Origin: Mucidula mucida
Lineage: Eukaryota > Basidiomycota > Agaricomycetes > Agaricales > Physalacriaceae
Length of the DNA: 64,000 nt
Direction: 5' to 3'
NCBI GenBank assembly: GCA_015501055.1
Contig: JADNYV010000046.1
Location: 1 to 64,000, forward strand
Shown one piece after another: positions 43,127 through 53,813 of this stretch. How positions within the stretch are numbered: position 1 is the stretch's first letter; every line of letters begins with the position of its first letter. The notes under the pieces are model-generated. The model searched no databases. It saw only the letters and a program-made list of their open reading frames with translations, and had not been told where the DNA came from. The position numbers were made by a program, and so were the translations under genes.

Positions 43127-43735
43127 ACTGCCAACGATAGAACAGGATGTATATCTATGAGGAGGCTGTAAGCATCACAGTCAACTCTCGTAGTATCATT
43201 AGAACTTGCAATATCGTGGGGCCATTCATGGAAATGCCAAAACCATCATTTGTCGAGACAGAGGAAGGCATGACCGAAGGCGATTCTACGGGGCAGAGGA
43301 CCTTGAGACATTAAGACATAAACGCACAGGTCGGAGTTCGCTCGTTAAGCGTTTTTGATGCGAAGGAGCTATGGCCGCATATGATGGGAAGCGAGCCAAG
43401 GTCACCAGCGCAAGCATTTACACTCGGGATAGACAACGAAGCATTCTGGATTCGCCGGTCTCGCCCCCAGGAGGGGTGACAGACAATACTGTAACGCCAG
43501 AGATGCGAAAGACAGCCAGAGGCGACAGAAGCAATAGAACTTTGGAAGACTTATCACTGATAATAGAAAGTATTAGAGCGCAAGCAACCTTCAAGTATCA
43601 TTGGAAGGCTTGTTAACGGTGCAAACTTTCGGAGTCCGGAATTACTACTATTTCGTCAAGTATCAGAGAGGCATCGTCACGTCCTGTTGTCAAAGATTCA
43701 ATATCGATTCCACGGATGCAGAGGACACGGACGCG
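43127..43735. other. Region with uncertain 5' exons, otherwise no recognised gene
   Basis: The first 120 bp or so may hold upstream exons of the minus-strand membrane protein. An 81-codon plus-strand ORF at 43371-43616 shows no motif or splice support. Nothing else was recognised. Confidence 0.3.
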
Positions 43736-44005
43736 TCAAAACTCATCTCGCTTAGATCTCTGTTTGAGTGACTGAACATCGACTCTTTGGACACCCTCAG
43801 CTGACTTGAGCTGAGATAGAACCTGCTCCTGCTGTTCTGCCCACACTTCCTTGGGCACGCTCACTAACTGTACGTTGTCAAGCGCTCCGACTGGCCCGAC
43901 ATGGGTGATGGAAGGATGAGCCAAGTTTAACGTGCGAGGAGACCTCTTAAAAGGCGAGGTCGATGCCAGAGTAACCGCCAGATAGGTGTTCAGTTCGTGG
44001 TTCAT
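43736..44005 (-). CDS. Small conserved-looking hypothetical protein
   Basis: The ATG at 44005 (MNHELNTYLAVTLASTSPFK) opens an 89-residue frame that contains LNLAHPSITHVGPVGALDNV and QLVSVPKEVWAEQQEQVLSQ and ends in a basic KQRSKRDEF. The even hydrophobic pattern, and a start 71 bp from that of the divergent multikinase gene, suggest a real gene. The longer frame start at 44110 would overlap the multikinase coding sequence and is less likely. Family not recognised. Confidence 0.5.
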   Translation of the reverse strand: MNHELNTYLAVTLASTSPFKRSPRTLNLAHPSITHVGPVGALDNVQLVSVPKEVWAEQQEQVLSQLKSAEGVQRVDVQSLKQRSKRDEF

Positions 44006-44076
44006 AGTTAATGATGTTTTGCACCGCCACCCCCTGGCAACAGCTAAACGATCGATAAACTTGACCACCAACAGCC

Positions 44077-45130
44077 ATGGCAGAAGTGACCCACACGATT
44101 CCCCTTGCATCCCAGGTGGGCGGTCACGCCGGCGTTCTCACCAGCGACGACGGTTCCCTCTTAATCAAACCAGCTTTACCCCTCGAACACAAGTTCTACC
44201 AATATCTTACCAGTGACCCCGTGTTCGCGCCTCTACGCCCATTCACTGCAAAGTTCTTGGGAACTTTGAAGCTCGGAGGAAAGGCAACTGAGAGTGACCA
44301 GGGGATTGAAGTCGCGCAAGTCACGGACGTAGGCGTTCAGAAAGATAAGTCCAATGCACATTTAAAGAAACGTCTATTTATCGTGATATACTGTAAACAC
44401 AGTCCCTTGTGCTGGAGAACTTGTCCCACCCCTTCTCGAAGCCAAATATCCTCGACATCAAGCTTGGAACCGTCCTCTATGATGAGTCGGCTTCACCTGA
44501 GAAGGTTGAGCGCATGCTCAAAGCCGCCCGGGACACTACCTCTTTGGAATCTGGTGTTCGTTTAACAGGTTTCCAGGTATACTTTCTTTCAACTTGCATT
44601 TTAGCACGTTGAGACCACTATAGGTCTACAATAACGCGACTGGAGAGCCAGTCAACACCCCAAAGTCCTACGGGAAATCCATCAAGGTTTCTGACCTCCC
44701 AGATGGCATCGCCAAGTTCTTCCCTGTATCATTTAGCGAATCAACAAGTGGACTCCGGCTGGATCTGTTACTGCCCATCCTGAAAGCTTTCCAGGAGGAC
44801 ATTACAGATATCCGTGAAGCATACGCCAGTTATGAGATCAGGATGGTAGGAGGAAGTCTCCTTCTCGTGTACGAAGGGGATGCGGCCAAAGCAGAGGAAG
44901 GCGTCAAGTGGATGCTCGAGGGCGGCGAAGAGGACGAAGAGGACGACGAAGATGATGAAGGGGATGAAGATGATGCAAAGAAGCCCGGACCTCCTTATAC
45001 CGTCAAACTCATCGACTTTGCTCACACACGTCTTGTTCCAGGACAGGGACCTGACGAGGGTGTCTTGAAGGGTTTTGACACGGTTTTGAGTCTGTTAGAC
45101 GGCAGAATTAAACAACTGGAAAGCTTGTAG
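44077..45130 (+). CDS. Inositol polyphosphate multikinase (Arg82/IPMK family)
   Basis: Three exons (44077-44328, 44403-44576, 44624-45130) give 310 residues. Family signatures are VGGHAGVLTSDDGSLLIKP at the N-terminus, the inositol-binding motif PNILDIKLG, the block LTGFQVYNNATGEPV, GGSLLLVYEG (SLL-type motif) and the metal/ATP motif KLIDFAHTRL. An acidic insert (EEDEEDDEDDEGDEDD) precedes that last motif, as in yeast Arg82. The enzyme phosphorylates IP3 and IP4 towards IP5 and acts in the nucleus in transcriptional control. The frame is undamaged. Confidence 0.9.
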
Positions 45131-45217
45131 GATCAAGAGGAAAGATATGTAATGACAATGTAATGAACTATGTAAAGTCTTAGAGTTGTCAGCTCGATCA
45201 CTTGACCTCTGACCATC

Positions 45218-46464
45218 ATGTGCGGACGGTTTGCACTACATCTCGCGGTATCTTTGATTCGCAGCAACAGTCAACTCGCCTATTTAACTCTCTTTATGTA
45301 GCATCGTGACATACAAGAGCAACTCGCTGCTCAGGAATGGATCAATCAAGACCAATTCGTGCCGCGCTATAACGTCGCACCGCGCTCTCAGGCTCCTGTC
45401 CTGCGAAGATCGCAGCCTTCTGGTTCCGGCTCGGCTTCGTCTGAACCATCTACTAGCACGAATGCTGGCGATGCACCTCTTGTCTTGCATACAATGAAGT
45501 GGGGTCTCGTGCCGCACTGGTCCAAGTTTGAGGACTTGAAAATGAATACTACGAATGCTCGTGCAGAGAACCTCGCGGAGGGAACTGGCATGTGGAACAG
45601 TATCAAAGGTCGCAACCGATGCGCGGTCGTTTGTCATGGGTCAGCTATCCTCTCAAGCTGGTGTGCCCGCCTCTGATAGCGATCTACTTAGCTACTACGA
45701 ATGGCTAGCAAAAGGCAAGGACAAGCTACCCCATTTGACGCGTCACAAGTCGGGAAACAGACTTATGCTTATGGCTGGCTTGTACGATTCCGTGGTTCTT
45801 GAAGGTATTCGCGTGTCTAACGCGTTTGGGCTCTTGACTCATGAGAACTAGGTCAGACTGAACGCCTTTGGACGTTCACAATCGTTACTACAGAGGCGAA
45901 CAAGGATTTCCAATGGTTGCATGATCGGCAGCCCGTAATCCTATCTAACCCCGATGCTCTCAATACATGGCTGGATACAACATCGAAGAAATGGGACGAC
46001 AAGCTCTGCAAATTACTAGAACCGTATTCCGACCGAAATTCACCGCTTGAATGGTGCGTATCTCGCTGCCTAAATCGCGCAATACATTGTGAGCGAGTTC
46101 CCTTAGCTACAAAGTCCCAAAAGAGGTCGGTAAGGTTGGGACTGAGTCTTCGACCTTTATACAACCTATCGAGAAGAGGAAAGACGGGATCGAGGCCATG
46201 TTTGCGAAGCAGAAAACGAAACCTGTGTCTACGGCGACCACGTCGAGGTCGCCCATAAAAGCAAACGATAATAAGCGCAAGATGTCTGCCTCAGTTTCCT
46301 CGCCCTCAAAGCCAGCGGCATCTTCCCAGGTCGCAGATGACACCCAAAGTGAGGATGAGGTCCTCATTATCGACGCGCCTCCTGCGAAGAAGGTACATAT
46401 ACGAATTGTCTGCTACTCCTCTTGGTGTCTAATAAGTGTTCTTTGGCAGAAGAAGTGTTCATAG
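45218..46464 (+). CDS. HMCES/SRAP-domain abasic-site shielding protein
   Basis: The gene starts MCGRFALHLA, giving the obligatory Cys2 after Met removal. Exons are 45218-45247, 45302-45639, 45692-45804, 45852 to about 46055, about 46107-46392, and 46450-46464. Conserved SRAP blocks follow: VPRYNVAPRSQAPV, MKWGLVPHW, NTTNARAEN (catalytic Asn), RCAVVCHGYYEW (Glu), LMLMAGLYDS, FTIVTTEANKD, WLHDRQPVIL (His). A Lys/Ser-rich tail with SPIKAND and SEDEVLIID ends the protein. HMCES-type proteins form a covalent thiazolidine link with abasic sites in single-stranded DNA during replication. All active residues are present and the frame is intact. The tail resembles an interaction or PCNA/SUMO-binding region, which is inference. 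Confidence 0.88.
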
Positions 46465-47012
46465 GATGTTGAAGTTCCCACATGTCCTATAGGGCGATAT
46501 TATTGAACCTAATCATTTCTTGCATTTTACAATCACCATAGTCGTGACATTTGTAGTCAGCGTAGTATTATATTCAGTCAGTTATATTGCCACATGCGAT
46601 GTACATTGTAACCCCAAGGTCCGGCTTGAGGGTCCCGCCGGCCAAATCTTCTTACTTACATACTGTACGAAATACACGTCTTCCCTCGCTGAATACTGCA
46701 CTTGAGTTCTACTGATATTGGTCCGACCTAGTCTGTTTTTCGGTCATCTGAGTTTGGGCGTATCTTCTAGCCACAAACCAGCTGATAATACTTAGTGGTC
46801 GGCTTGTACTAGCTGTTCCATCGAGTAGAGTCCATAGACTACAAGATCTTGGTGGAAGGACCAATTGCGCTAGAGCTTGAGAGCTGCAACCGGGTGACGA
46901 GGATCGTCTGGCAAATAAATTGTCAGTGTTGACGATTTGGATTTGTGTGAGGTGTGATTCCTACGACGATAGCTGGCTAGAAGAGAAAGAAGTATGGCAC
47001 ACTCTACTAGTT
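46465..47012. other. Convergent intergenic region; no polymerase remnant
   Basis: About 0.55 kb between the ends of HMCES and the polymerase-delta-like gene. I searched it by eye for the missing polymerase palm/finger motifs (such as SLYPS or YGDTDS) and found none. No other feature is recognised. Confidence 0.4.
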
Positions 47013-49016
47013 CTACGAAGTAACCAAGAGTTCAGCTGTATCTTCCTCGGCTACTTCTGTTACTGCTTCTGTGATTGAGGAGTAGCGGGCTTCAGCAAAT
47101 GCATCGACCGCCTCCTGTATGATAAGACTTTTCTCCGACGTGAATAGATGAAAAGGCTGGTATGCATGTTTCCATGCTGCGGCGCAATGGTCAAAGGCCT
47201 TGAGCTCATGTAAGAGTCTTATGGTGAGGTATGCGTCCTAGAGGCCCAAATCGCGTCAAACCTCAAGTGACATCTGATGGAGCTTACCTTGAGGCAGTAC
47301 AGAGCCAGCTCGCGTCTTGTTTCGGGAGATGTCGCCTGCAATTTGGCGATCACGCTGTATAGATCTTCTCCGTCAAAGCCCTCTTTCGCCGTATCCAGGA
47401 AGTGCTGTGATACGTTGCCGAGTCCCATAGAGCCATCGCCTACGTGCGCTTTCAACGATCGCCAGTACTTTCGGAAGTAATGGTTATAAAGATCGAAGTG
47501 AATGCGCCCAGGTATGACCTTGACCGGATGGTCCATTTTGGTCTCAACTACAAGTGAGTGTTAGTACGCTGCAGCGCCCTCAAAAAGGCAATGTATCACC
47601 GTTCTTGAAGCGCCCTAAAAGAAAAGGAATGCCCAAATAATTGGCGTCTTGCATGAGTCGATGTACATCAGCCGCCACGCTATTGTACCCCAGGATGATA
47701 TCGGGGTCTACTTCATGAACGAAAGCAATCCAGGCCTCGATCATGGATTTTCGATCTTTAAAAGATCTAACAGTAGATCCCGGTATCGAATAACAGGTGC
47801 CGAGGGTAAAGGCAACTCGGTTTAATGGATCTCTGTCAAGACCGTCTGTGGGAGTGTCAGAACATATTGGAAGATCACAATTAAACTTGCCTAGGGTTGT
47901 AACCATATTGCAGATTTGAATAACATCACCTTTTGCCACTTGAGGTGCGCTTGTGGTTTTTCGTCTCCAGTATGGATACGACGCCCTTGGATTGGGCAAA
48001 TTTTCGATGTCAAAGCTCAGTATTCGTAACGGAGCTACCTGAGAATCATTTCCATGCTTTAAGTGCAACAAGTGGTGGCTACAACATAATGAGAATATAC
48101 ACTTGGTGGACAACAGGTGTATTTACCTGGTTGTGACTTCCAATTGACACGATGAAACTTTTGCGGCGTCTAACGAAACGGAGTAACTTCCAGTTGAGAT
48201 CTCAAGCCATTGCAAGCCCGCAATCTTGTGAACGCGTCACAAGCTGTTGCTTAAAGTGCGATAATGTACGTGCCTTCTTCTCCGACATGAAATCGGCGAC
48301 ACGAGAATGGTCTTCATAGTTGCCTCGTCGTTTCACTTTGCCAAGAGCAACGCCTTCAATGAAGCTACCTCCACGGAGTGGACTCTCGCCACACAATTCG
48401 GCCTGTAGAGTATAGCGTTAGATGCGTACAGGATGAGTAGACAGTAACATATCTTTGAGAGTAAGGAGGAGACTCTCGCACCTCGTCGAAAACGTGAGCA
48501 TAGACGCGTTTTTTCTTTCACGCGTCCCGGCGGCTCCTATGACAACGTCCAGGTCTGTGTGTCTTTCCTATGATAGTTCGGTACTGGGAGTCAAACGCGT
48601 TCAATGCGAAGATGCGTACCTGCAGCTCGCGTGCAAACACTGTCAGAGCTTCTGTGGTTACACCATCAGGAACGATATATTGTAGGGAGCGCAAGGGTTG
48701 GAAAGATTCCACTCGGACACATATTGTTCGACCTTCCTTTGAGAGACAATAAGGATAAGCTTTGTGATTGTTCAACGACGCAGGCGAACCTGTGTTACAC
48801 CGAAAAGCACAATGCCATCGTTATGTTCTTGCACGTCCAACAACTGAAACTCTGAGGACCCTCTCAGAATTTTGTTCTCACAAACGCGTAAAAAACGAAC
48901 CTAAAGATATCGTGTCATCTATTATCGGAGAGAATTGAGGCCGCTTCCAGTTCGGCGCGTCTGCATGAACGTAAGAAGGACAGCACAAATTGTGTAGATC
49001 ACGAACTTGTGGTCAT
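47013..49016 (-). CDS. DNA polymerase delta-like protein with exonuclease domain only
   Basis: The ATG at 49016 (MTT, then NAPNWKRPQFSPIIDDTISL across an intron) starts a family-B polymerase N-terminus: FQLLDVQEHNDGIVLFGVTQ, EGRTICVRVESFQP, NYEDHSRVADFMSEKK, GLQWLEISTGSYSVSLD and SSCQLEVTT. The exonuclease domain follows: APLRILSFDIENLPNP (ExoI D-x-E), DPDIILGYNSVAADVHRLM (ExoII, N and D kept, aromatic replaced by Ala), IPGRIHFDLYNHYFRKYW and LALYCLKDAYLTIRL (ExoIII Y-x3-D). The frame continues about 70 residues to a stop at 47013. No palm, finger or thumb domain is encoded here or just downstream. The four acidic exonuclease residues are retained. It looks like a diverged, truncated paralogue of Pol3 that might act as a free 3'-5' exonuclease. 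Several splice sites are approximate. Confidence 0.7.
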
Positions 49017-49491
49017 GGCTTTGAGTGTGTCCTGCCAAGTAAGAGGCGTCTGCAGTTGGCCTTTTAGCTCAACGGCAGCACTTCCTTAGTGGCGTTTGAG
49101 AGCAAGTACAATCAATGATTCAGCTCTACACACACGGTCGCTTGGTAGTCTGGAAGTCCCTCATGGGAATGGGTGTGTACTTTGAAAGTGGGCCAAATTA
49201 TTCTTTCTTCTCGGGATTTTTGCCACGCGCTTACAGGTGTAACGGGGACTACCAGGTGCTCTTGAGATTGACTGCCAAATCGCCATATTATTACGATATG
49301 GCCATGATACTGTCCACCGGGCACGAGCACGTATCCGGGCAAAGGTCATGAAGGATTTAGTCAAGAAGTCGGTGAGCGCCGAATACAGCCGCGGCTGAGC
49401 CGAGAAATGATAGAAACACGTGTCGAGTACATTTAATGGGGCGCTCGGGTTCGCGGCAAAACGTCAAGTCCTCCACAGCTCTTTTACCACC
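49017..49491. other. Divergent intergenic region
   Basis: The gap between the divergent polymerase-like and CDP-DAG synthase genes holds a tRNA-A-box-like string (TTTTAGCTCAACGG at 49061-49074) but no B box or acceptor stem, so it is not a tRNA. No other feature is supported. Confidence 0.4.
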
Positions 49492-51550
49492 ATGAGCAAA
49501 AGCCGTTTTGCCTCCAGGACTGCGTTCGACGCGCTGCAGATCGATAATAGTGATGAGGAGAGTGAGGAGGAAGTCGTCCCCGAGGTGGTTGTTGAAGAGA
49601 GGTTCGCGTCTCACTAAAGCTCTTATATGTTGCTCACTTTCCCCAGTTCAACAGAACCTCCGGTCAAAATGACAAAGACTGCCATGAAAAAGGCCGCCAA
49701 GGCAGCGCGGGACGCAAAACGACAACATAGGTTGGGCTTAAGCCGAGACGTGTCGCCGTCTCCTTCGACAACACCAGACGTGCCGAAATCTCATTCTCCC
49801 GCTGTACCGACCTTTTCTTTACCACCAGAGCCCATTGCCGTTGAACCTCCGCCACCAGTAGAGCCCGCGCCTCACCCCAAGGAGTCAGAACGTGTCCCAC
49901 CGACTACCAATGGAAATGGAATAAATGGGGTTATCCAACCTCTAGCACCTGTCGTAGATCTTGCGGAGCCTCCCAAGGAAGTCGATGTTCCCAAACCAAT
50001 CTCCGTGGTCCCTGCTGAACCGCCGGCACCTCCCCCAGTCATCAAAGCTGGGCCAGCGAAACAGACTGTAGCCTTCTCGGCTCCACCGCAGCCCCCTGCA
50101 CCCGACGCTGAGCAGGTGAAAAAGAGGCAAAATGTCGTGACAAGGACTGTCTGGACACTAATCATGATTTTCGGTTTCATTGGCGAGTAAAACGCTCCAT
50201 TTCAATCCTTGTTCTGACCCTCCAACAGGTCTCTTACTCTTGGGACACGGCTACATGGTCATTCTGGTCATGATATGTCAGACCCTCGTCTACCGCGAAG
50301 TAACCGCACTATTTTCTTTGAGCAAGCCTTCGGAAGAATCCAAAGTTGTCGACCATGGGAAAAAGGATCCATGGAGCAAGACTCTCAACTGGTATTTCTT
50401 TGCGGTGACCAACTATTTCCTTTATGGAGAGAGTATCATCTACTACTTTAAGGTAACATTCATTTCTCCGTTGAAACACACTATGAACATGTCTTCTATA
50501 GCATGTCGTCTTTGCGGACGCCCAGCTGCTCCCTTTTGCCACGAACCATCGTATGATCAGTTTCGTGCTGTACACCATCGGTTTCATGGGTTTCGTCATG
50601 TCATTGAAGAAGGGATATTTGAAGCAACAATTTGGCCTGTTTTGCTGGGTTCACATGACATTGCTTCTTATCGTCGTCTCAAGGTACGCCTTTAGTGTAT
50701 GATTTGCGCAGTCTCTGAGAAGTCTGGTAGCCATTTCATTGTGAACAACATCCTTGAGGGATTGATCTGGTTCTTTGTACCTGCGTCGCTGGTCATCTGC
50801 AATGATGTATTTGCTTACATCTGGGGGCAATTAGTCGGACATACGCCGCTCATTTCACTTTCGCCCAAGAAAACCGTTGAGGGTTTCGTGGGTGCTTTCA
50901 TTACCACTGTGCTATTCTCTTTAGCATGGGGATCATTCTTCATGAGATTTGACTACATGATATGCCCCGTTCATGATCTTGGAGTAAGCGCTTGGAGTAG
51001 CGTTGCGTGTCGCCCGAACCCCACCTTCATCTGGAAAGAGTGGCAAATTTGGGCGCCTGTAGCCAACTTCTTGTACACCTGTGTAAGCTTTGTTCCAACG
51101 TCGAGGTTGCCTGGCTGACCTATCATTAGTTGGGTGTCACTATCAAAAGCATCCCCTACGTGCCTTACCACTTCCACTTGATATTCATGTCTACTTTTGC
51201 CTCTCTTGTGGCGCCATTCGGAGGATTCTTCGCATCTGGATTCAAGCGGGCTTTCGACATCAAGGATTTTGGCCATAGTATTCCCGGCCACGGTGGAATG
51301 ACCGATCGCATGGATTGCCAGTAAGCGTATGCTTGTTCCTTCATGTTCTTTTTCCGACGCAGGTATATTTAGGTTCTTGATGGGCGTCTTCGTATATGTC
51401 TACCATAGTACTCTTATTCGGGAACATCACGTCACTGTCGGGTCCGTCTTGCAGACCATAGTGAGCGGGTTGACGGTGGACGAACAGTTGGAACTGATTG
51501 GGGACCTGAAAAGATATTTGGAGGGCCAAGGTATACGTATACCATGTTAA
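49492..51550 (+). CDS. CDS1: Phosphatidate cytidylyltransferase (CDP-diacylglycerol synthase)
   Basis: Seven exons (49492-49601, 49647-50182, 50229-50452, 50502-50683, 50731-51082, 51130 to about 51320, about 51373-51550) join in frame. The second intron is GC-AG (50183-50228, donor GCGAGT). The C-terminal 400 residues are the multi-pass enzyme: [79 protein letters not shown] and the signature [20 protein letters not shown] followed by GMTDRMDCQ. It makes CDP-diacylglycerol from CTP and phosphatidate in the ER. The N-terminus is unusual: [16 protein letters not shown], an acidic stretch, [17 protein letters not shown] and a long Pro-rich segment. This could be a true extension or the start of another gene read through. 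Confidence 0.88.
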
Positions 51551-51979
51551 GTGAATTGACACCATTATGCTACTTAGCTCAATACTTTCATGGACGCACT
51601 TGATCTCAATATAACACACATTAATCCATGCTCTCTTCAGCTCCAAATTTTCCTGGTGGTCTTGTCTGAATGGTGCGCTCTTCGGTTATTCGAAGGCCCG
51701 AAGTCTCACGAGGTAATTTCTCTGGTGGCAATGCACGCGCGACAGTCCCTAGGCAGGCGACAGCTGAAGGTGAGCACCTCACGTTCGAAAATATCATCGT
51801 CTCCTCAGTTTGAATAGTTTGAATGACGGGTCGGAAAATAAGAAGTCATACGTTACTAACGGATCTCATCACCTGAGTTGACTAACAACCGAGATAAATC
51901 CTCTCGCGCTGACCTGAAAAGCTTTTAAAGTCGACGATGTGTTACACTCGTCTAACTAAGCCTCCACTGCTTGTTCACA
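51551..51979. other. Intergenic region upstream of the AA9 gene
   Basis: About 0.43 kb without a supported gene. The 75-codon ORF at 51590-51817 shows no conserved features. AAAGCTTTTAAAGTC at about 51919-51933 may serve as the core-promoter A/T element of the AA9 gene. Confidence 0.35.
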
Positions 51980-53180
51980 ATGTTCCTCTCAATCCTTGCG
52001 ACATTTCTTACCGTCTCATCTCAGTTCGCTGGCGTAAGTCTCTTCTGTTACTCAGTGGCATGTCTAACTCCCTACATCATGTCTAGCTGCGAGCTCATGG
52101 AGGCGTCCTCAGCTACGATATTGGTGGTGTCAACTACAACGGGTTTGACCGATTGTTTTGCCGAGTGCTGTAATACTCACGGATGATTAGCTTTGTGCCC
52201 TACAACACGGCCGTTGGACAGTCCAGTATCCAGGTCCGTATTTGTAGTTCAAGTCAAGCTTTCCGTGGGACTGACCTTCTTCAGAGAGAATGGGACACGT
52301 ACAACCCAATCACCGATCCCGAGGATCCCAACTGTCCTGCAACATCAATGGCGCCGTCCTCGCAGCACAGAAATCCGCCACAGTTACTGGTATGTTGCGA
52401 CTCAAATCTTTCTTGAAGCTTCAGTCTTAACACCTCTTGTTATAGCGGGCTCGAAGGTCACCGGATACTGGAACACTTGGCCGCACACCATTGGAGTCGG
52501 TTTTTTTCGATTTTCCTTCTACTTTGTCTGATCAAAGATTATCTAGCCGGTCATGGTCTATATGGCGAGTTGCGGGAGCAGTTGCACTTCTGCTAACACT
52601 GCGTCTCTGGAATGGGTGCGCGGCGCGGTAGCATATGAACAACGGAGGCTCATTTAGTATCGCCTAGTTCAAAATCGATGAATCGGGCCTCATCTCAGGG
52701 AACCTCGTCGATGGTACATGGGGTATGGGCGAGCTGGTTGCTAACAACAACTCTTGGTGATTATCTTCCCTCAACGTCAGAAATTTTTCTTACGATTGCA
52801 CTAGGACTTCGACGATTCCTGCGTCACTCAAACCTGGCGAATACATGTTTAGACATGAGGTCGGCCGCGTTACTTGACTTGCGATGCGCTATGATTGAAC
52901 AATTGCTTACTTAGCTACTGGCTATCCACACGTCCAACCAGCCTCAGTTCTATCCCGAATGCGCTCAACTCATTGTGACAGGCAGTGGCTCTAGTTCTCC
53001 GAGCGCTGAATACCTTGTCAAGTTCCCTGGAGCTTACTCTGCGTGCGTTCACTCAGTAATCGTTCCAAGATGTTTATTGATACAAACAACAGTTCGGACC
53101 CCGGCGTCACTATCGATATCTACTCGCACCAAACTGAGACCAACTACACCATCCCGGGACCTGCTGTCTGGAGTGGATGA
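51980..53180 (+). CDS. AA9 lytic polysaccharide monooxygenase (one-base frame loss)
   Basis: The ATG at 51980 opens a signal peptide (MFLSILATFLTVSSQFAGLRA) whose cleavage would expose His1 of HGGVLSYDIGGVNYNGFVPY. This histidine brace is the copper site of AA9 enzymes. Later blocks are SSIQREWDTYNPITDPEDPN, SCNINGA, KVTGYWNTWPHTIGPVMVYM (second copper His), WFKIDESGLISGNLVDGTWG and NQPQFYPECAQLIVTG (axial Tyr, Q-x-Y). The protein ends TNYTIPGPAVWSG, with no cellulose-binding module. Nine short exons are needed. At about 52331 PN-L-SCN requires one extra C (AACCTGTCC instead of AACTGTCC), so the frame is broken as given. It oxidatively cleaves cellulose or related glucans. Confidence 0.85.
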
Positions 53181-53453
53181 AGAGAGATTCGTACTAGTAC
53201 TGTTTGATGACGGGTTCCGATTTCTTCCAGTTGCTTGCTTGAACAAGTGTCAAATTACTTTTCGTTGATGTACAGATGTATGAAAATACGTAGCTCATGT
53301 CTGTGTTCCCATGACTTCTAATGTGCATGTTGAGTCCACGAGACAACACTGCAACGTTAACTTCTAAAGCCGCCACATCAGCTACATAGCATCTTACCAT
53401 GGCGTGTCGATCGCGCTCAGGGCCGATTTTGGTGTCCTTGGTTTGTCTCAAAG

Positions 53454-53813
53454 GTGTGGTATGAGAGCAACTATCAGATGTACCGACATTGTGGCTATCG
53501 GGTTGACGTTTGTCTTGTCGACGGTTTCGAACAATCTGAGTGTGCTACTCCAAGGACAGGACACGTGAGCATGGTGGACGTGACGGGGGAAATATATGAG
53601 TTCGAAGCTCTGGCGTTTCACGCCCAGTCTATTCTGGCAGGCGAATATGTTCTGATTGGGAGCGAAGACTTGGAACAATGGGTCGTTGGGCGGTCGAAAA
53701 AGGGGAAACAGGTTGAAAAGGTTTCTGTCTTGCGTATTCCAGGAGGCGAAGGAGTGATCGAAAAGTTGAAGGCGCTCGTCTTGGGCCGATTAGTAGAAAC
53801 TGATATCCTGTGA
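53454..53813 (+). CDS. Hypothetical protein, possible retropepsin-like C-terminal half
   Basis: An open frame without a clear ATG reads ESNYQMYRHCGYRVDVCLVD, GHVSMVDVTGEIYEFEALAF and ILAGEYVLIGSEDLEQWVV, ending LVETDIL at 53813. The pattern 'beta strand, GEIYEFEA, GEYVLIGSEDLEQW' resembles the second half of small clan-AA aspartic protease-like domains (typically ...LIGxDLL...). No D-T/S-G active-site motif was found upstream. An acceptor CTCAAAG at 53444-53450 could link it to an exon I could not place. Function not assigned. Confidence 0.35.
   Translation: MWYESNYQMYRHCGYRVDVCLVDGFEQSECATPRTGHVSMVDVTGEIYEFEALAFHAQSILAGEYVLIGSEDLEQWVVGRSKKGKQVEKVSVLRIPGGEGVIEKLKALVLGRLVETDIL

Noticed and set aside
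49061..49120. tRNA-like A box (TTTTAGCTCAACGG)
   Set aside because: There is no B-box (GGTTCGAATCC-type) sequence at the right distance, and the 3' side cannot pair with the putative acceptor stem.
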